Below, piece after piece: positions 44,649 through 57,822 of a DNA stretch of 64,000 nt. The stretch lies in assembly GCF_021917145.1 (NCBI RefSeq), contig NC_061074.1, forward strand, positions 13,683,772-13,747,771, in the 5' to 3' direction. Each line of letters opens with the position of its first letter. Positions within the stretch are counted from its first letter, which is position 1. The notes beneath the pieces are model-generated. The model made no database searches. It had not been told where the DNA came from and was given only the letters and a program-made list of their open reading frames with translations. The position numbers and the translations under genes are program-made. Origin of the DNA: Hypomesus transpacificus. Lineage: Eukaryota > Chordata > Actinopteri > Osmeriformes > Osmeridae.

Positions 44649-47600
44649 TCATATGATTTCTTCCTGGTCACTCTGCATGTTACAATCATGTTTTAGAGCA
44701 GAAGGCAAACCTGCAATGTCCTCAAACACATGAGCATAGGTCTCAAACTGCAGGCTCATGTTCAGTAAGTTTTCCCACTGTTGAACGCCCCCACATACAG
44801 TCTCTGTCCTGCTAAGGGCATTTGATTGGAAGGTGTCATGAACAGGAAATATGTCGGGCTCTCTGGAGTTGTATGTCCATTCACACACAATGCCCTTAGA
44901 ATTACTGGGAAGAAACTCTGTTTCAGACTCCAACTTAATTTCCTCCAGAGGAGAGTTCAACCTCCTGACTTCCTCCACTGACAGGCCCAGAGGGGGTGAC
45001 ATGAACCCTGGGAACCTTTCGAAAAAGTGAAGCTTTTCCACCTCTCCAGACTCACAATCTAGAAGATTCAGCAGCCCATCCCAGTCCACATCTTGTCTTG
45101 TATTTTGGGGGACGAAAGGATTCAAATTTAGCTGTGATTTTTGCCACATGTCCAGTGGTTTGTCCCTGCTGTCTTGGCTTGGCAGGGGTCCTGGTAGGGC
45201 TGGTTGACAGAACCCTGTCCACCTTGCCTCTGTCCTGTCATAGTGTGTGTTGTGGGTGTGTCCATGCCAGCTGAGTCTGACAGACGCCATGTCTGAATGG
45301 CTGTAGTTGCTGTCTATCTCGTAGTACTCCAGAACACCAGACTGCAGGCTTTGGAGGCAAGCCTCACTATAGCACCCCACACCCAGCCTCTGACTGTCAG
45401 CCCCAATAACATCAGGTGGTTCACTGACATCCTTCACAAGAGTGTTGTCACTGTCAGAGAACGCTTGGTTGTCTGCCCCCTGCTCTCTCCTTAGTGGGCT
45501 GTTGCCATGGCAGCTCTCCTGACACCCACTGCTGGCACTCTGCCGCTTCAAGGTGATGAAGAGGCACAAGAGGAGCAGGAGGCAGGTCACAGGGACAACC
45601 ACGGCTAGGATCCACAGAGGCGTGCTCTGCTGGGGCTCAGAAAAACAGCCATGACGGTTCTGGAGCAGCGAAGGGCAGACATCACACTCCACAGCGCTGG
45701 CATTGTGTAAACAGATGCAGGACATGTTGCTCCTTATAAGCTCCCCACAGTCTCTACCTGTCTCACACGACACTGAATGGCAAGGCCTCATGGTAGCGCT
45801 ATTTGTGTCCGTACAGTGTGAGGGAACACAGCTGGCCTGAGACACACAAGTGGGCTGGGTCAAAGTTGAACTGGGCCAGGCCTCCACCATCTCACTGGTT
45901 CCACTGACAGGTAAAAGGTAGCCAGGTACTCTGAAGTATGCCACACATCCGGAAAACCCTGGAGATTAGATCAAACTCATCATATCGAAACAACAATCAA
46001 CAAAATAACTACACAAAACTAATTATAGTCCCTTAATCTGTTTGCATTAAAAAATGCCATGTAAAACATGTGTATTCCCACCTGGCTGCAGCAGCTCTCT
46101 TGCAATCCCAGGTGGAACTGCCCCCAGCACCATCTTCTCCACATTGACAGGAGTCAGGTCAAGTGTTCCATTGGTGGTGTTCATAGACAGCTGTTCATCA
46201 ATGGTGATGATGGTGTTGTGTCCTTCTCTGTACAGGTGAAGGACATGCCAAATCCCATCTGCCACAGGAGGGTTTACAGTGATCTCTGACAGATCTCCTG
46301 ACCTGCTGTCTATGGACATGTACTGGAGCTGTCCATCCACTATCTAAAAGTTCCAAAACAGTATATCCAGATTAGTTCCAGCTGGAAAAGGCAGTATGGT
46401 GTATTATCACAAACATACATGGGAACAAACATACATGGGAAAATGCTTACCTTAAGCACGGTATGTCTTATTCTTCCAAGTACAAACACCAACACTCCAT
46501 CATTATTAATAGTCTTAATCTTGACTTCAATCTCTGAAAAGACTCGTCTGATTTTTTCCTTAGTACTGTGTGTGTTTAGCAGGTCTCTTAGCTGAACATT
46601 TCTTCTGTAACTCTCCCGAATGCCATACGCGATATAGCCATTTCCATTCAGGCGCAAAACATGCTCTTCTGAAACGACTACAGAAATGCATGTGGTCAAT
46701 TCCAAGCTAACCAAGTAGCTATTAATGTTAGGGTTTAGGATATGTGTAGCTCACTAGAGCAGAAGATACCTGTGGCACAACTGGCTCCAGTGTAGCTGTT
46801 TCTACAGTAGCAGAGGTAGTGAGACCACATGTCTTGACAAGCGCCTCCATTTTTACAGGGACTGCTGTCACAGGGGGAAACGGCATCTCGTGGACAGCTA
46901 GAACAACAGGCAAAACAATGTGGAATACGGGTACAGGAGGGAGACATATGTCTAGGGTGACATGGGTCGTAAATCAAGCTTACCTCTGGAGGATGTTAAA
47001 TGTTGCCAGGGCCTTGGAGCGCACCAGAGGTATTCCGTTCACTTTTACATTTCTGAGGCATCCAACAAAGTCATGAGACTGGATGTGCGTAGGGTTCTGC
47101 AGTATTGACTCTATAGACCTGACACCTCCCAATGACATGTTACTGGCCCCATCCAGAGTCCTACAAAACAAAAAGGAAGAGGGAGCAAAAGGACTGTGGA
47201 ACATCTAGTACAAAGTCAAAATGTACTTTTACCTTACCAGTACCAGACCAGTCCCTGAACAGTACCTTTGTGAGCTAATGCCTTCATTTTGGGAGAAACA
47301 AAATCCATTGGCTTCAATGTCTGTGCAGCTGTCCACTTGCAAAGAGCCTATCTGTAAAACACATATATCAATGTGTGTGTGTACATACTATAAAATACTA
47401 TATACTGTGGGCGTGTGGTACTCACATTGCCGATACGCCTGGCAGTGATGCTGTGAAAACGGCCGTCAGCCACCTGCTTCTTGGTCTCCAGCCTCACTAG
47501 GCCTGAGCCCAGGTTGTAGGAGAGCCGTGCTCTCCCCCCCAGTAGCTCCAGAGCCAGGAACTCTACACTGAGGGGGCTGCCAGGGTTGAACAGCAGCAGA

Positions 47601-50600
47601 GAGTCCTGCTGCACACTGGCCAGCTCTAACAAGATGATGTTGTTGTGAGGATCTAAAGGAGGAAACTCCATGTAGGACAACTCCTCAAACCCCAAACTAT
47701 GCTCCTGGCAGCGGGTCCCACTTACACCTAAACCAATACAAGGACATATTGTTGATATGTTTTCAGACTGTGCTGTAAAAAAGAATATAATAAGCACTCC
47801 ACAATAACATCCAGTAGCAGAGAAGTAACCCAGTACATAAATAAGATTTATGTATACTTTCTTACCAAAAGGACAATGGCAAGAGTATCCTGTCACAGAG
47901 TGTATGCAGGTGCCCTCGCTACAAGGAGAGGAATCACAGTTGTTGACGGTCCTCTCACAAAGTTTTCCTAAAACCAAGACAAATTAATGGGGGGGGGGGG
48001 GGGGGGGGGGTCAGCGTGTTATGCAACTGATGTTTAATATTTCTGTAAGTGACACAATATTTAAATAAAGATTTCAAAAAAACAGATTGTAGAAGACCAA
48101 TGCTAACCTTCATAGCCATCCTTACAGTAACAGTGGAACCCCTCTGGTCTGTTCAAACAGGAGCCTCCATTTAGGCAATTCACCTTCAGGCATTCACCCA
48201 CATGAGAGGATGGGCCTTCGTTATCACAAGAAGTGCCATCACACTCATACATGTCTGATTCACATAGAGGTCCAGTGAAGCCAGCTAAACAGGAACAGTT
48301 AAATATCTCCATCTGGGGGGAGACGAAGGCCAGAGCAGAGCTCTCCAGCAGGGCCACATCCTGGCTGATGTGGATGTCCTTGTTGCATGTGCCCCCGTTT
48401 TGACAGGGGTTGAACAGACATGGGTCGCTGGTGATGCGTAATATTGTGACATTACTCTGGGATTCTAACAATTTCCTGTGAAGAGCAGAGATACCACTAG
48501 CAACCTCAGCACTCAGATACTGGCCATTGTAGCTTTTCACAGCTGCCAACAGGAGGATTTCATTTCCAACAAGTTTCATGCCAAACACATGAGTTTTAGA
48601 GGCCTGCAGATTAAAAAGACTGTCCAAGGCTTTCACAAACTTCAAATACTTGTGAGACAAGAACTCTTCAACTGAGCTTGAGGATACATAGAATAATATA
48701 CAGCTAATCATAGAGGCATTTGTGAATCCTTTATAGTTGACATAAACACTGTTGTTGACTGGAGGGTGAAGCTCGTCACTGGCCTCAATGGTGATGTTGT
48801 ATGTAGCTTCTCCTTTGTATGGAGAAGACCACAGCTCACATGTACCGAAGGGAATCGAGAACATGTTGAGGTGACCATTTCTGATGCTGCAGTTGTACAC
48901 ACTAGTCTCATCCTGGTCCTCTGGTTGGACGTGACCGATCAGGCCCCCTGAGAAGGAGCTTCCGTAATACTTCACCTCGATATACACATTTCTGGGCATA
49001 GATGGGTTGTCGTTTTCATCCAGAATTTTGACATGAAGCGTTGCAGTGGAGGATAGTGGAGGACTCCCTGAATCTCTGACCGCTACAACAACATAAAACT
49101 CAGGCGTGAGCTCTCGATCCACGGGCCTAGTAGTGAAGAGAACTCCATCTGACGTGAGTGAGAAACTATTGTCTAAACTAGGCTGTGCCAGCCAGTATGT
49201 AAAAGGTCCTTGGTTGGGTGCTAGGTCAGCATCAGAGGTGTTCAGAGTTGCTACTATTGTACCATGAGGTTGGTTCTCTCTAACACTGACCTCTGTGAAT
49301 GCTACCCTAGGTGCATTGTCATTGATGTCACCGATCTCCAGAACTACATTAGCAGTCCCAGTGGCAGGAGGAGAGCCATAGTCTATGGCTGCAATGGTCA
49401 GGTTATACACAGGCCACAGTTCTCTATCCAGAGGTGAGTGGACAGTGATAACACCACTGAAGGGATCGACAGAGAAAGAGGAGTTTGCGTTTCCACTTAT
49501 AATGCTGTAGGAGAAAGTATTCCACTCCAGGATGGAATCCTGGTCCAGGGCATTCACTGTCATAATGGAGGTTCCCACTATGGTGTCCTCACTAACCTCT
49601 GCTGTGGACACCGTGAAGGTAAATTCTGGAGGGTCATTTGTATCTATAATGTTAATCTGAATAAAGGCCTCATCTATGTCCACACCAGTTATGACACCAT
49701 AGTTCTTTGCCAAAATTCTTAGACCTGCGTGGTTGAAGCCTAACTTTCTCAGATCTTGAGTGGTGTAAATTTCTCCAGTTTGTTCATCTGCATCAAAGCC
49801 AGTCTTTTTACTTTGACCAAAAAGCAAGTAAAATACTTTTCCATCAAAGCCTTGGTCGGAATCTGTGGCTGTGACCCTTCCTACTGTGGTTCCGACAGGC
49901 ACACTGTCTGACACTGTGAAGTTCAACTCATTTCTCAGGAATACAGGTATGAACTCATTGATCCCCGAGACCAGGATGGTAACATGTGCAAGGCTAAATA
50001 AATGGCGCCCTCCTGTGTTAGAAGCTTTGACTGTTATATCAAATGACTGCTCAATTTCAAAGTCAAACATGTCTAGGGTAGTGATTGTTCCCTTCTTGGG
50101 GTTGACAGCAAACTTATCAGTGTTGCCGGCGACGAGTGAATAGGTTATGTATGCGTTGGTTCCTGAATCTGCATCTCTAGCCTCCATCTGGAAAACCAGG
50201 GTTCCTACAGCTGAGTTCTCTGGAACAGAAGCCAGGTATTCTGAGGCAGTGAAGACAGGAGGGTTGTCGTTGACATCAGTGATGTTCACTGTAATGCTTA
50301 TTGTTCCATTTTCAGGTCTCCATCCCCCATCCCTGGCACTGATATGAAGATGATACATTGTCTGCTTTTCATAGTCGACCTCCTGTACCAGAGTGATCAA
50401 CCCGGAATGTTGCCCTATTGAGAAAGGTACACCTTTAGGCCCAAAGATGATAGAATACGTGACAATACCATTTACTCCATTATCTTTATCAATGGCATGG
50501 ACTTTCCCAATGACTGAACCTACTGGTAAGTTCTCTGGGACAGAAAAGGTGTCATGTGACTCCAGAAACTGTGGGGCAAATCGATTCTTGCTAGTGATTT

Positions 50601-53600
50601 CAAAATGAATTTCAGTCTGTGAGGACAGACGAGGGAATCCTTGGTCATTTGCCGTAACTATGAGAGTTAAACGTGTGTTAAGACTTTGCTTCAAGCTTTG
50701 ATTTAGTGTCACCATCCCGCTGTCAGACTGAACCACAAAGAACTCCGAAGCGTTTCCGCCAGCTGAGCTGAACTTGACAGACATGTTACTGGGATACATA
50801 TCCGGATCCAGTGTTGACAGCTGGACCAACTCCGTGCCTACGGCCACATCAAAGGGTATGACGAACAAAGGTGTAAGAGGCAGGAACACGGGGGGGAAGT
50901 GATTATAGGGAACAAAGGTCACCACCACAGTGGTGTTGCTATGGGGAGGAACGCCGCCACAGTCATCTGCTAACACAGTAAAGATGAAAATGTTTGCGGA
51001 GTGCTGTAAAGACACTGGTTGTTTGGTGTAAATCCCTCCTGTGGTTGCATTCACCCAGAACTCCTCACTAGCTGGCTCAATGAAGTACAATATGTAACTA
51101 TTGGGTGCGGTGTCTTCGTCTGTGGCGACAACTTGCACGACAAACACATCCCAGTCTTTGGTTTCAGCAAGAGTAACAGAGTAAAGACTTTGAGAAAACA
51201 CAGGTCTGTTGTCATTGATGTCTGTTATGTCAATGGAAACGTCTGTACTGATACTCCAAGCTGAATCGTTTGCATTGACCTGTAGAACATAGTGATCCTG
51301 CGTCTCTCTGTCTAAATACTGCACAACCTTTATATAGCCATTGGTTACATCAATTTGAAAAGGGATGTCATCACTTTGGTTGATTATTGAGTAGGTAATC
51401 ACAGCATTGGGACCAACGTCATCATCCGTTGAGATGATCTGCATGACGGTGTAGCCAATTGGGGCGTCTTCAGATATCGTAGTAAAGAAAATCTGAGAAA
51501 ATCGAGGCGCGTGGTCATTTGTGTCCAAAACAACAATTAGCACAAAGGCGATATCTTTATAAAGAATGTTATCTCGATCAACAGATTCAATTGTCAGATT
51601 ATATTCAGGAACTGACTCTCTGTCTAAACTCACTGTTGTGCTAAGTATGCCATTTAGTGAGTCTATAGTGAAAGCTCCATCAGTGTTCCCATCAATGATG
51701 CTGTACAGCACTGATCCGTAACTTCCAGAGTCAACGTCAATGGCCAGGACATCACAGAGCCATGTCGGTGGATCATTTTCAACCACCTCACACCTGTATT
51801 CTCTCTGGGTGAACTCAGGGACATTGTCATTACAGTCACTGATGTTTATGTGTATCTCTGTGTATGAGGAAAACGGTGGGGAGCCTGAATCTCTGCCTTC
51901 TACCAGGAGCACGTAATCCTTGGTGGTCTCATAATCCAACGGGTTCTTTAGTGTTAGCTCGCCATTTGAGGGGTGGAGCTGAAATGCATTGTCAAGGTTA
52001 CCAGAGATCAGGTAGAGGGATACTGGGCCCCTTCTGGAACTTTCTGCTGACACCACAGTAATAACTGTCCCCGCAGGCTCATCCTCAGAGAGAAAAAGTC
52101 CATCAGCATCCACGTTCACCACAGGGAAGTCAGACGTGTTCCGTAACCTGATGGTTATAGTTGTGGTATCAAACTTGGGATGTTCTCCACCGTCTTCCAC
52201 ATGGACATTGACTGTGATGTCTTCAGTTGCTGTTAAGCTGTTTGAGGTGAACACAGCGCCACTGAGTGGATGGATGGTGAACTGATCAGCATTTATGCCA
52301 TACAGTGAAAACTGCAGCTGGGCATTTACCCCTGAGTCTCTGTCTACTGCTTGCACTGCACAGACAACAGAGCCTGCATGATAACGAAAGTCAAAAGGCA
52401 TCATAAATAAACAAATAACTGTTCAAATCACGTCACAATAAATCACAAAAATATATTTGACTCTGGTTTCTCTTTGAATATCCCTCACCTGGAGCGGAGT
52501 CTTCAGGCATGTTTGCCACATATGGGCTGTAGAGGAACTGAGGCCAGTGGTCATTCACATCTCCGATGAGCACTGTTACCAGCGTTGAGCTGGACAGAGG
52601 ATGCGTGGGGTGTTTGTCCCTGGCAATCACGGTCAGTCTGTAAAGGGCCATGGCTTCCCTGTCCAGCACACCAGTGGTGAACAGCTCTCCAGAACTCTCA
52701 TCAATGGAGAATAATCTGTTCTCTTCATCTACAGAATACCTGAAGTACATTCAACAAATCCACGCTGATTTCCATACTACTAGAAGAAGCTACATTGAAC
52801 AGTCCATCAAAATAGTGTGCATGCATTTCCTGTTAATATGCAAAAAAGATGTATTGAACATACAATGTGTAGAGGCTCACTACAGTGGCTGACTGGGTCG
52901 CTTAGAACTGAAGACATACCTTATTAGTCCATAGACTCCATCATCCCAGTCCGAGGCTGTGATCATGGCAAACACAGTACCCAGAGGGGCATCCTCGGGC
53001 ACTATAGTGGTGAATACATCTGAAAACACAGGCTTGTTGTCGTTCATATCATCCACAATGACATGCACAGTGGCTGTCCCTGTTAAAGGTGGAAAGCCTG
53101 TTGAGGAAACAAAACAACATAATGGACTGTGCATATATTAGTTTTGAACTGAAACTAATTCATTTTATTTTACAGTTTTCCTCCAAATTATGATTACCTG
53201 AGTCAACAGCAATTATTTCAGTGGTGTACATAGATTTCAGTTCCCTATCCAGGCTGTGTATTATGTGAAACATGCCATTGGGAGAAAGTGAGAAAAAACC
53301 CTCTTCGTTTCCTCTCTGAATAAAATATGTTAGCTGACTGTTTTCCTCCAGGTCCCCGTCCACAGCTTGTATCTAACCAAAGGGAAAATACAACATGCGG
53401 AAACAAAGTAAGAATGTGAAGAAACTGCTTATGGTTAGTATAAAAGAAGAGAATTGAGATTTGCCTGATGAATGAGCTGGGAGGGATCCCCTCCATTCTC
53501 CAGCACATGAAGAGTCGGTGTTGCTGGAGCGAAGAAAGGGGTGAAGTCGTTTACATCCAGTAGAGTGACGTTCACTACAGCCCTGGCTGACCTGGGAGGC

Positions 53601-55681
53601 ACGCCCCGGTCCATGGCTATTACGAATAGCATGTAAGAAGATTCTGATTCCCTGTCTAGTCTGTCCATCACAGACACAACACCTCGAAAGGAGTCTACCA
53701 CAAACGGTCCATCCTGGTTCAGCTGATATCGGACCTCTCCATTTGACCCCTCGTCTGGGTCCTGGGCCTGGACCTGCAGCAGGTTGGTTCCCCAGGAAGC
53801 ATCCTCCCTTACCGTCAGGAAATAGGAACTCTGGGTAAACGCTGGGTCATGGTCATTAGTATCCTCAACATGCACAGTCAGGTTCAGGAAGGTGGTCAAC
53901 TGGGGTGATCCTTTATCTGTAGCTGCCAACGTGATGGCCAGGGTGTCAACCTGTTCTCGGTCTAAAGACTCCTGTAGGTACAGACTTCCACTAGTGCTGC
54001 TGATACTGAACACACCACCAGCAGAGTCCACCAAAGTGTAAAAAACATCCCCATTGGATCCTATGTCTGAATCCACAGCTTGAATGACCATTACAACTGT
54101 ATGAGGTGGAGTATCTTCAGGGATATTGACACTCTTGCCTGACACGAAGTGTGGAGCGTTGTCATTCACATCATCTACCTGAACATGAACAAGTGCTGTG
54201 CTGGTGAGACATGTAGTTGGAGACTGGGCACGGTCTCTTGCTTGGATTGTTAGATTATAGGTTGATCTCCTCTCTCTGTCTAACTCTGAATTCAGACATA
54301 AAACACCATCAGGGTTCACCAGGAATGTGGCCTTTTTGTCTCCGGTAGTAACCTCGACATCTGTCTCTCCATTTATACCTGAGCAAAAAAAAATAAAGTC
54401 AATATGTCAACACATATTCCTCAAAAAGTCTGTTTTCAGCATTAACTTGATGCATTTTCATGTATTGCCCTACATCATTCCACACTCACCATCATCTTTA
54501 TCAGACACATTGAGGGCAAGGAAGCAAGTTCCCACAGTGGTGTCCTCAGGCAATGAGACAGAATAGATGGCCTCTCTGAAGACAGGAGGGTTGTCATTAA
54601 CATCCACCACATTGAAGTACACCCTGACACTGGAGACGTACAGGTCCCCTGACTGCACAGTGACTGTGAGGACATAGTGTCTCTGTGCTTCATAGTCAAG
54701 GACACGGGACAGTAAGAACTCCCCAGAGTGTGGGTTGACAAGAAAGAGGCCTTCCCCGTCGTCCTCTAGCACAGAGTAGAGGAAGGGAGTGAATCTCTCA
54801 TGGTGTACTGCCTTTACGTTTCCCACCACAGTTCCTAAAAACACAGAAAAATCCTGAGGTTTTACACTACTAGCGTATGAGACACAACCATTTGGGAGTT
54901 ATATCTGGTCATGAAACACTTTGTCTTAACTCCATCCATCCCTACATAGATTTCAGATTGAGTCTTTAGGTATAGATTCAGAATGGGCCTTGAAAAGCAA
55001 TACTGTCCTACCTGGATCTGTGTCTTCATTCACTTCAAATGAATAGACAGATCTTGTAAAAGCCAGCTGTGAAAGACGTCTGCTCGGAGAGCGCACACTG
55101 ACTGTGCGGTGTGTATACACACCCCCACCTGCTGTAGCATACCAGGGCCGAGACAGAGACTTCTGCTGCATGGTATCGTTACTGGACCACTTCTGGCGAG
55201 TATCTTGCAGGCTTGTGTCAGGCATATTTACGGATGGGTGTCCGTGAGAGAATAAGCTGTTAAAGACCTATTGAAATATTAAATAAATAGGGAAAATCTG
55301 CGTTATTAGAATATGATCACGAGAAAGAGTTATGCAAATCTGGACACTACAATACTTAGGTTAGGATACACTGAAACCATGTCAACCAGCAGTTAAAAAT
55401 GAGTTTTTTGTTCCAATCCAGTTACAATATATTGTGAATAGAAGTCAAAGCCCACGGTTAAGGTATTTTCCAAATAAAATGATCACTTTCGATAAAGAAA
55501 CTGACTTCTAGTCCTAGCAGTTCTCAAATGACAGATGTCAGTGTGTACGATTATAGCTCCTTATAAAGGACAAAGTGAAAAGAGTAACTAATTGCAAAGA
55601 GGACGCTGTCGTGTAGCCTGAGAAACTCACCAGCGTGGAAAGTAAGAAGAAGTACTTATTAAACAATCCAACATAGTCCAT
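44649..55681 (-). CDS. Atypical cadherin, 17 repeats, EGF and two LamG modules, 16 exons
   Basis: Exons (high to low): 55681-55631, 55267-55012, 54834-54490, 54378-53465, 53372-53198, 53097-52920, 52739-52489, 52373-48108, 47967-47866, 47727-47426, 47351-47266, 47160-46984, 46897-46770, 46677-46451, 46343-46082, 45958-44649. The phases join exactly to 3,009 codons plus TGA. Order: signal peptide (MDYVGLFNKYFFLLSTL), 17 cadherin repeats, a degenerate Fcc-like membrane-proximal region, EGF modules, LamG (exons 10-12), EGF, LamG (exons 14-16), a membrane span (WILAVVVPVTCLLLLLCLFI) and a tail of about 300 residues. Most repeats keep DxNDN and LDRE motifs. The tail has DWDGLLNLL and WENLLNMSLQFETYAHVFED, reminiscent of the catenin-binding box of Dachsous/Fat and classical cadherins. 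Count and order fit the DN-cadherin/Hz-cadherin (type III) plan; a shortened Fat-type cadherin is the alternative. Role: surface adhesion, probably neural. Intron 4 uses a GC donor. Confidence 0.9.
47989..48010. repeat. Poly-G tract (22 G) in cadherin intron 8
   Basis: On the transcribed strand this is a run of 22 C, about 20 bases before the acceptor GGTTTTAG of exon 9 (exon starts at 47967). It may act as part of the polypyrimidine tract. Confidence 0.95.
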
Positions 55682-57400
55682 GTTAAATCTCCATACGTGC
55701 GGTGGCACTGCACTGTCAAGTTCAAGTTAAAAATTCCAAACGTTTCACATAGGCCTATCCTGAATGCGATTTAATTAGCTCTGGTTTAATCTTTTCGCAA
55801 AAACGAATAAAACACAAGAACATGGTGTTTGGAGACAGCAAAACTATTTGTGTTGCATCGCAATGCAGTAGGCTAACTCCCGAATGCCGATTGAGAGCGT
55901 ATGATCCCAAAGGCATTTGCCACCCCCCACCCACCTGGGTATCAGTCCGTCAAAAACATTCACTCTGATTATGAGCACCGGTGTGCTGCTCAGTTTCTTT
56001 CACGCATGCTTTCATTAAGTAAGCAGTTTTAAACATACACGCATGCATACATTATTAAACAATGCTTGGGGTAACCTACCAGGGTAGCATAACTCAATTT
56101 TAGGATATAAACACATGATTGCTTGTTTGCGCTGCTTGAGTTATAGAGAACAGTTATTAAGCATCTATGGATGCTAGAATGCTGCTTGTAGGAGCCCTAT
56201 TATTTGTTGATGTTTGTTGTTTTTTCTGTTCCTTTTCTCTCTTGGATGAATGCCATGAATAAACAATGGTCTATTTAAATGTTTCTTCACTGGCATGGCG
56301 GCCAAGGGTGATCCTTTACTTCACTAATGTGAAATGGAGGATTCATTCAGAGCCTATGGCCTCAAGCGGGAAATGAAGAAAATAGAAGAGAAAGAAATCC
56401 AGCCCGTCTTTGAAGCACAGGGTTTGGGGTTGACACGTTTCTCGTTTGTGCTCTCTTGGTCTCCCTATTTCTCTCTCTCGTTTAAATAATCTATCTTATC
56501 TAACAAAACTATTCAAATAAAATTGCAGGACTCAAGTTATTGGAGGATCATTCACTGAAATTGTCACTAATGCAGCTCAGTTCTACCACAGACATAATAT
56601 ATTTGTCACAAATCTTCATACTTATGTAATAATGGTATTTTACCGTATTCAGTCTTCATAATGAGGACGAATACATGTGTTACACCAGATTCTTTGAAAA
56701 AGACTGCCGTTGAGTTGTATAAATTACAGCACCTTTACAACTGAGATTTTCTTTGTAGGCAAAGGGCATGTTTGGTGGGAAAAGAGAAATGAATAGAAAT
56801 ATGATCCTCCTTAAAGTGAGGTGAATGTGGCCAAAGACAGTCTATTTGGCCAAAGTCAGTCTCCTGTTACAATGAAGGCTATTCCTGATCACAGCCAAGA
56901 ATACAAAAGACCTCTATACAGGCAGCTCACAAAAGGGGCATTTTATGTCCTTGTCAAATGCACTGCCTTCTTTGAATTTGTTCATGATTTGTCACAGCAT
57001 CATTTAATTCATTAAATAATTTGTTGTGCGGGCAACACCTGAGCAAAATAGGACATGAACACAAAATTGCTGTGCTTGTGAGCGAGTGTCAGCATACATC
57101 TACTTTTTTTCATCTCTCACTTAATCATTATGTGGTGTTTCAAACTGTGGGTCACATTTTCAATGTTTACTCAAGCTCAAATTTGTTTTGGTCATTAGCT
57201 TCTAATACGCACACACCCTATATTTCAATTACAATTGTGTAGTAATGGTATTGGCCTTGAATATAAAACATCCTTTCTGTAAGTTTGTGTGTTATTTTTT
57301 TGGAACTAATCAGACGTAATTCAACAAACTCAAATTACCATCTTATAATAAGAAATTATATTAATATTCACACACTGACATTTCTGAAAAAAAAAAGATC
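55682..57400. other. Cadherin promoter side and intergenic DNA
   Basis: The cadherin start at 55681 opens towards this stretch. No clear TATA box is seen. The ORFs at 56821-57551 are short, overlap nothing conserved and are not supported as genes. The hmgb1 transcript ends near 57400 on the same strand, so the two genes are in tandem about 1.7 kb apart. Confidence 0.5.
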
Positions 57401-57406
57401 TTTATT
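57401..57406 (-). other. Polyadenylation signal of hmgb1
   Basis: AATAAA on the minus strand (TTTATT here), about 420 bases beyond the stop codon, with an A/T run just downstream. It is the best-placed signal for the HMGB1-like gene. Confidence 0.6.
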
Positions 57407-57822
57407 GAGGACATTTGAATGTCAACAGCTGCATGTTATTAGAGTGGTATTCAAAGAACAATGTAAAGACATTGTGACAACACGTAGGAAAACATATTTT
57501 TCAAAACAAATACAGGAATATACACTACAAACCCCAAAATCAGATTTTTGAGTTGCACGCCTACATCACTACTCTCATACTGGTTTATAATTTTCCTAGA
57601 TTGAAAGAGAATAGGCAAAGAGATAAGGAACTACCACTAGAAATGTAAAACTTATGATATGTAGTGTTAACTTTAGAAAACAGGTGGATAACACTGTACA
57701 TCTTAAAAACATTAAATATACACCGCCTTCTTGTTCAGTCTGGGTTTGTTTCAAGATGGTGTATTGTTTATAATAAGGATAAATGGCATAAACAAGAATC
57801 CAGGCTCTGTTTGCAGACCAAA

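Noticed and set aside
53245-53508. Cadherin-region ORFs in alternative frames
   Set aside because: Phase-consistent exons on the minus strand explain the locus fully; these frames carry no cadherin motifs.
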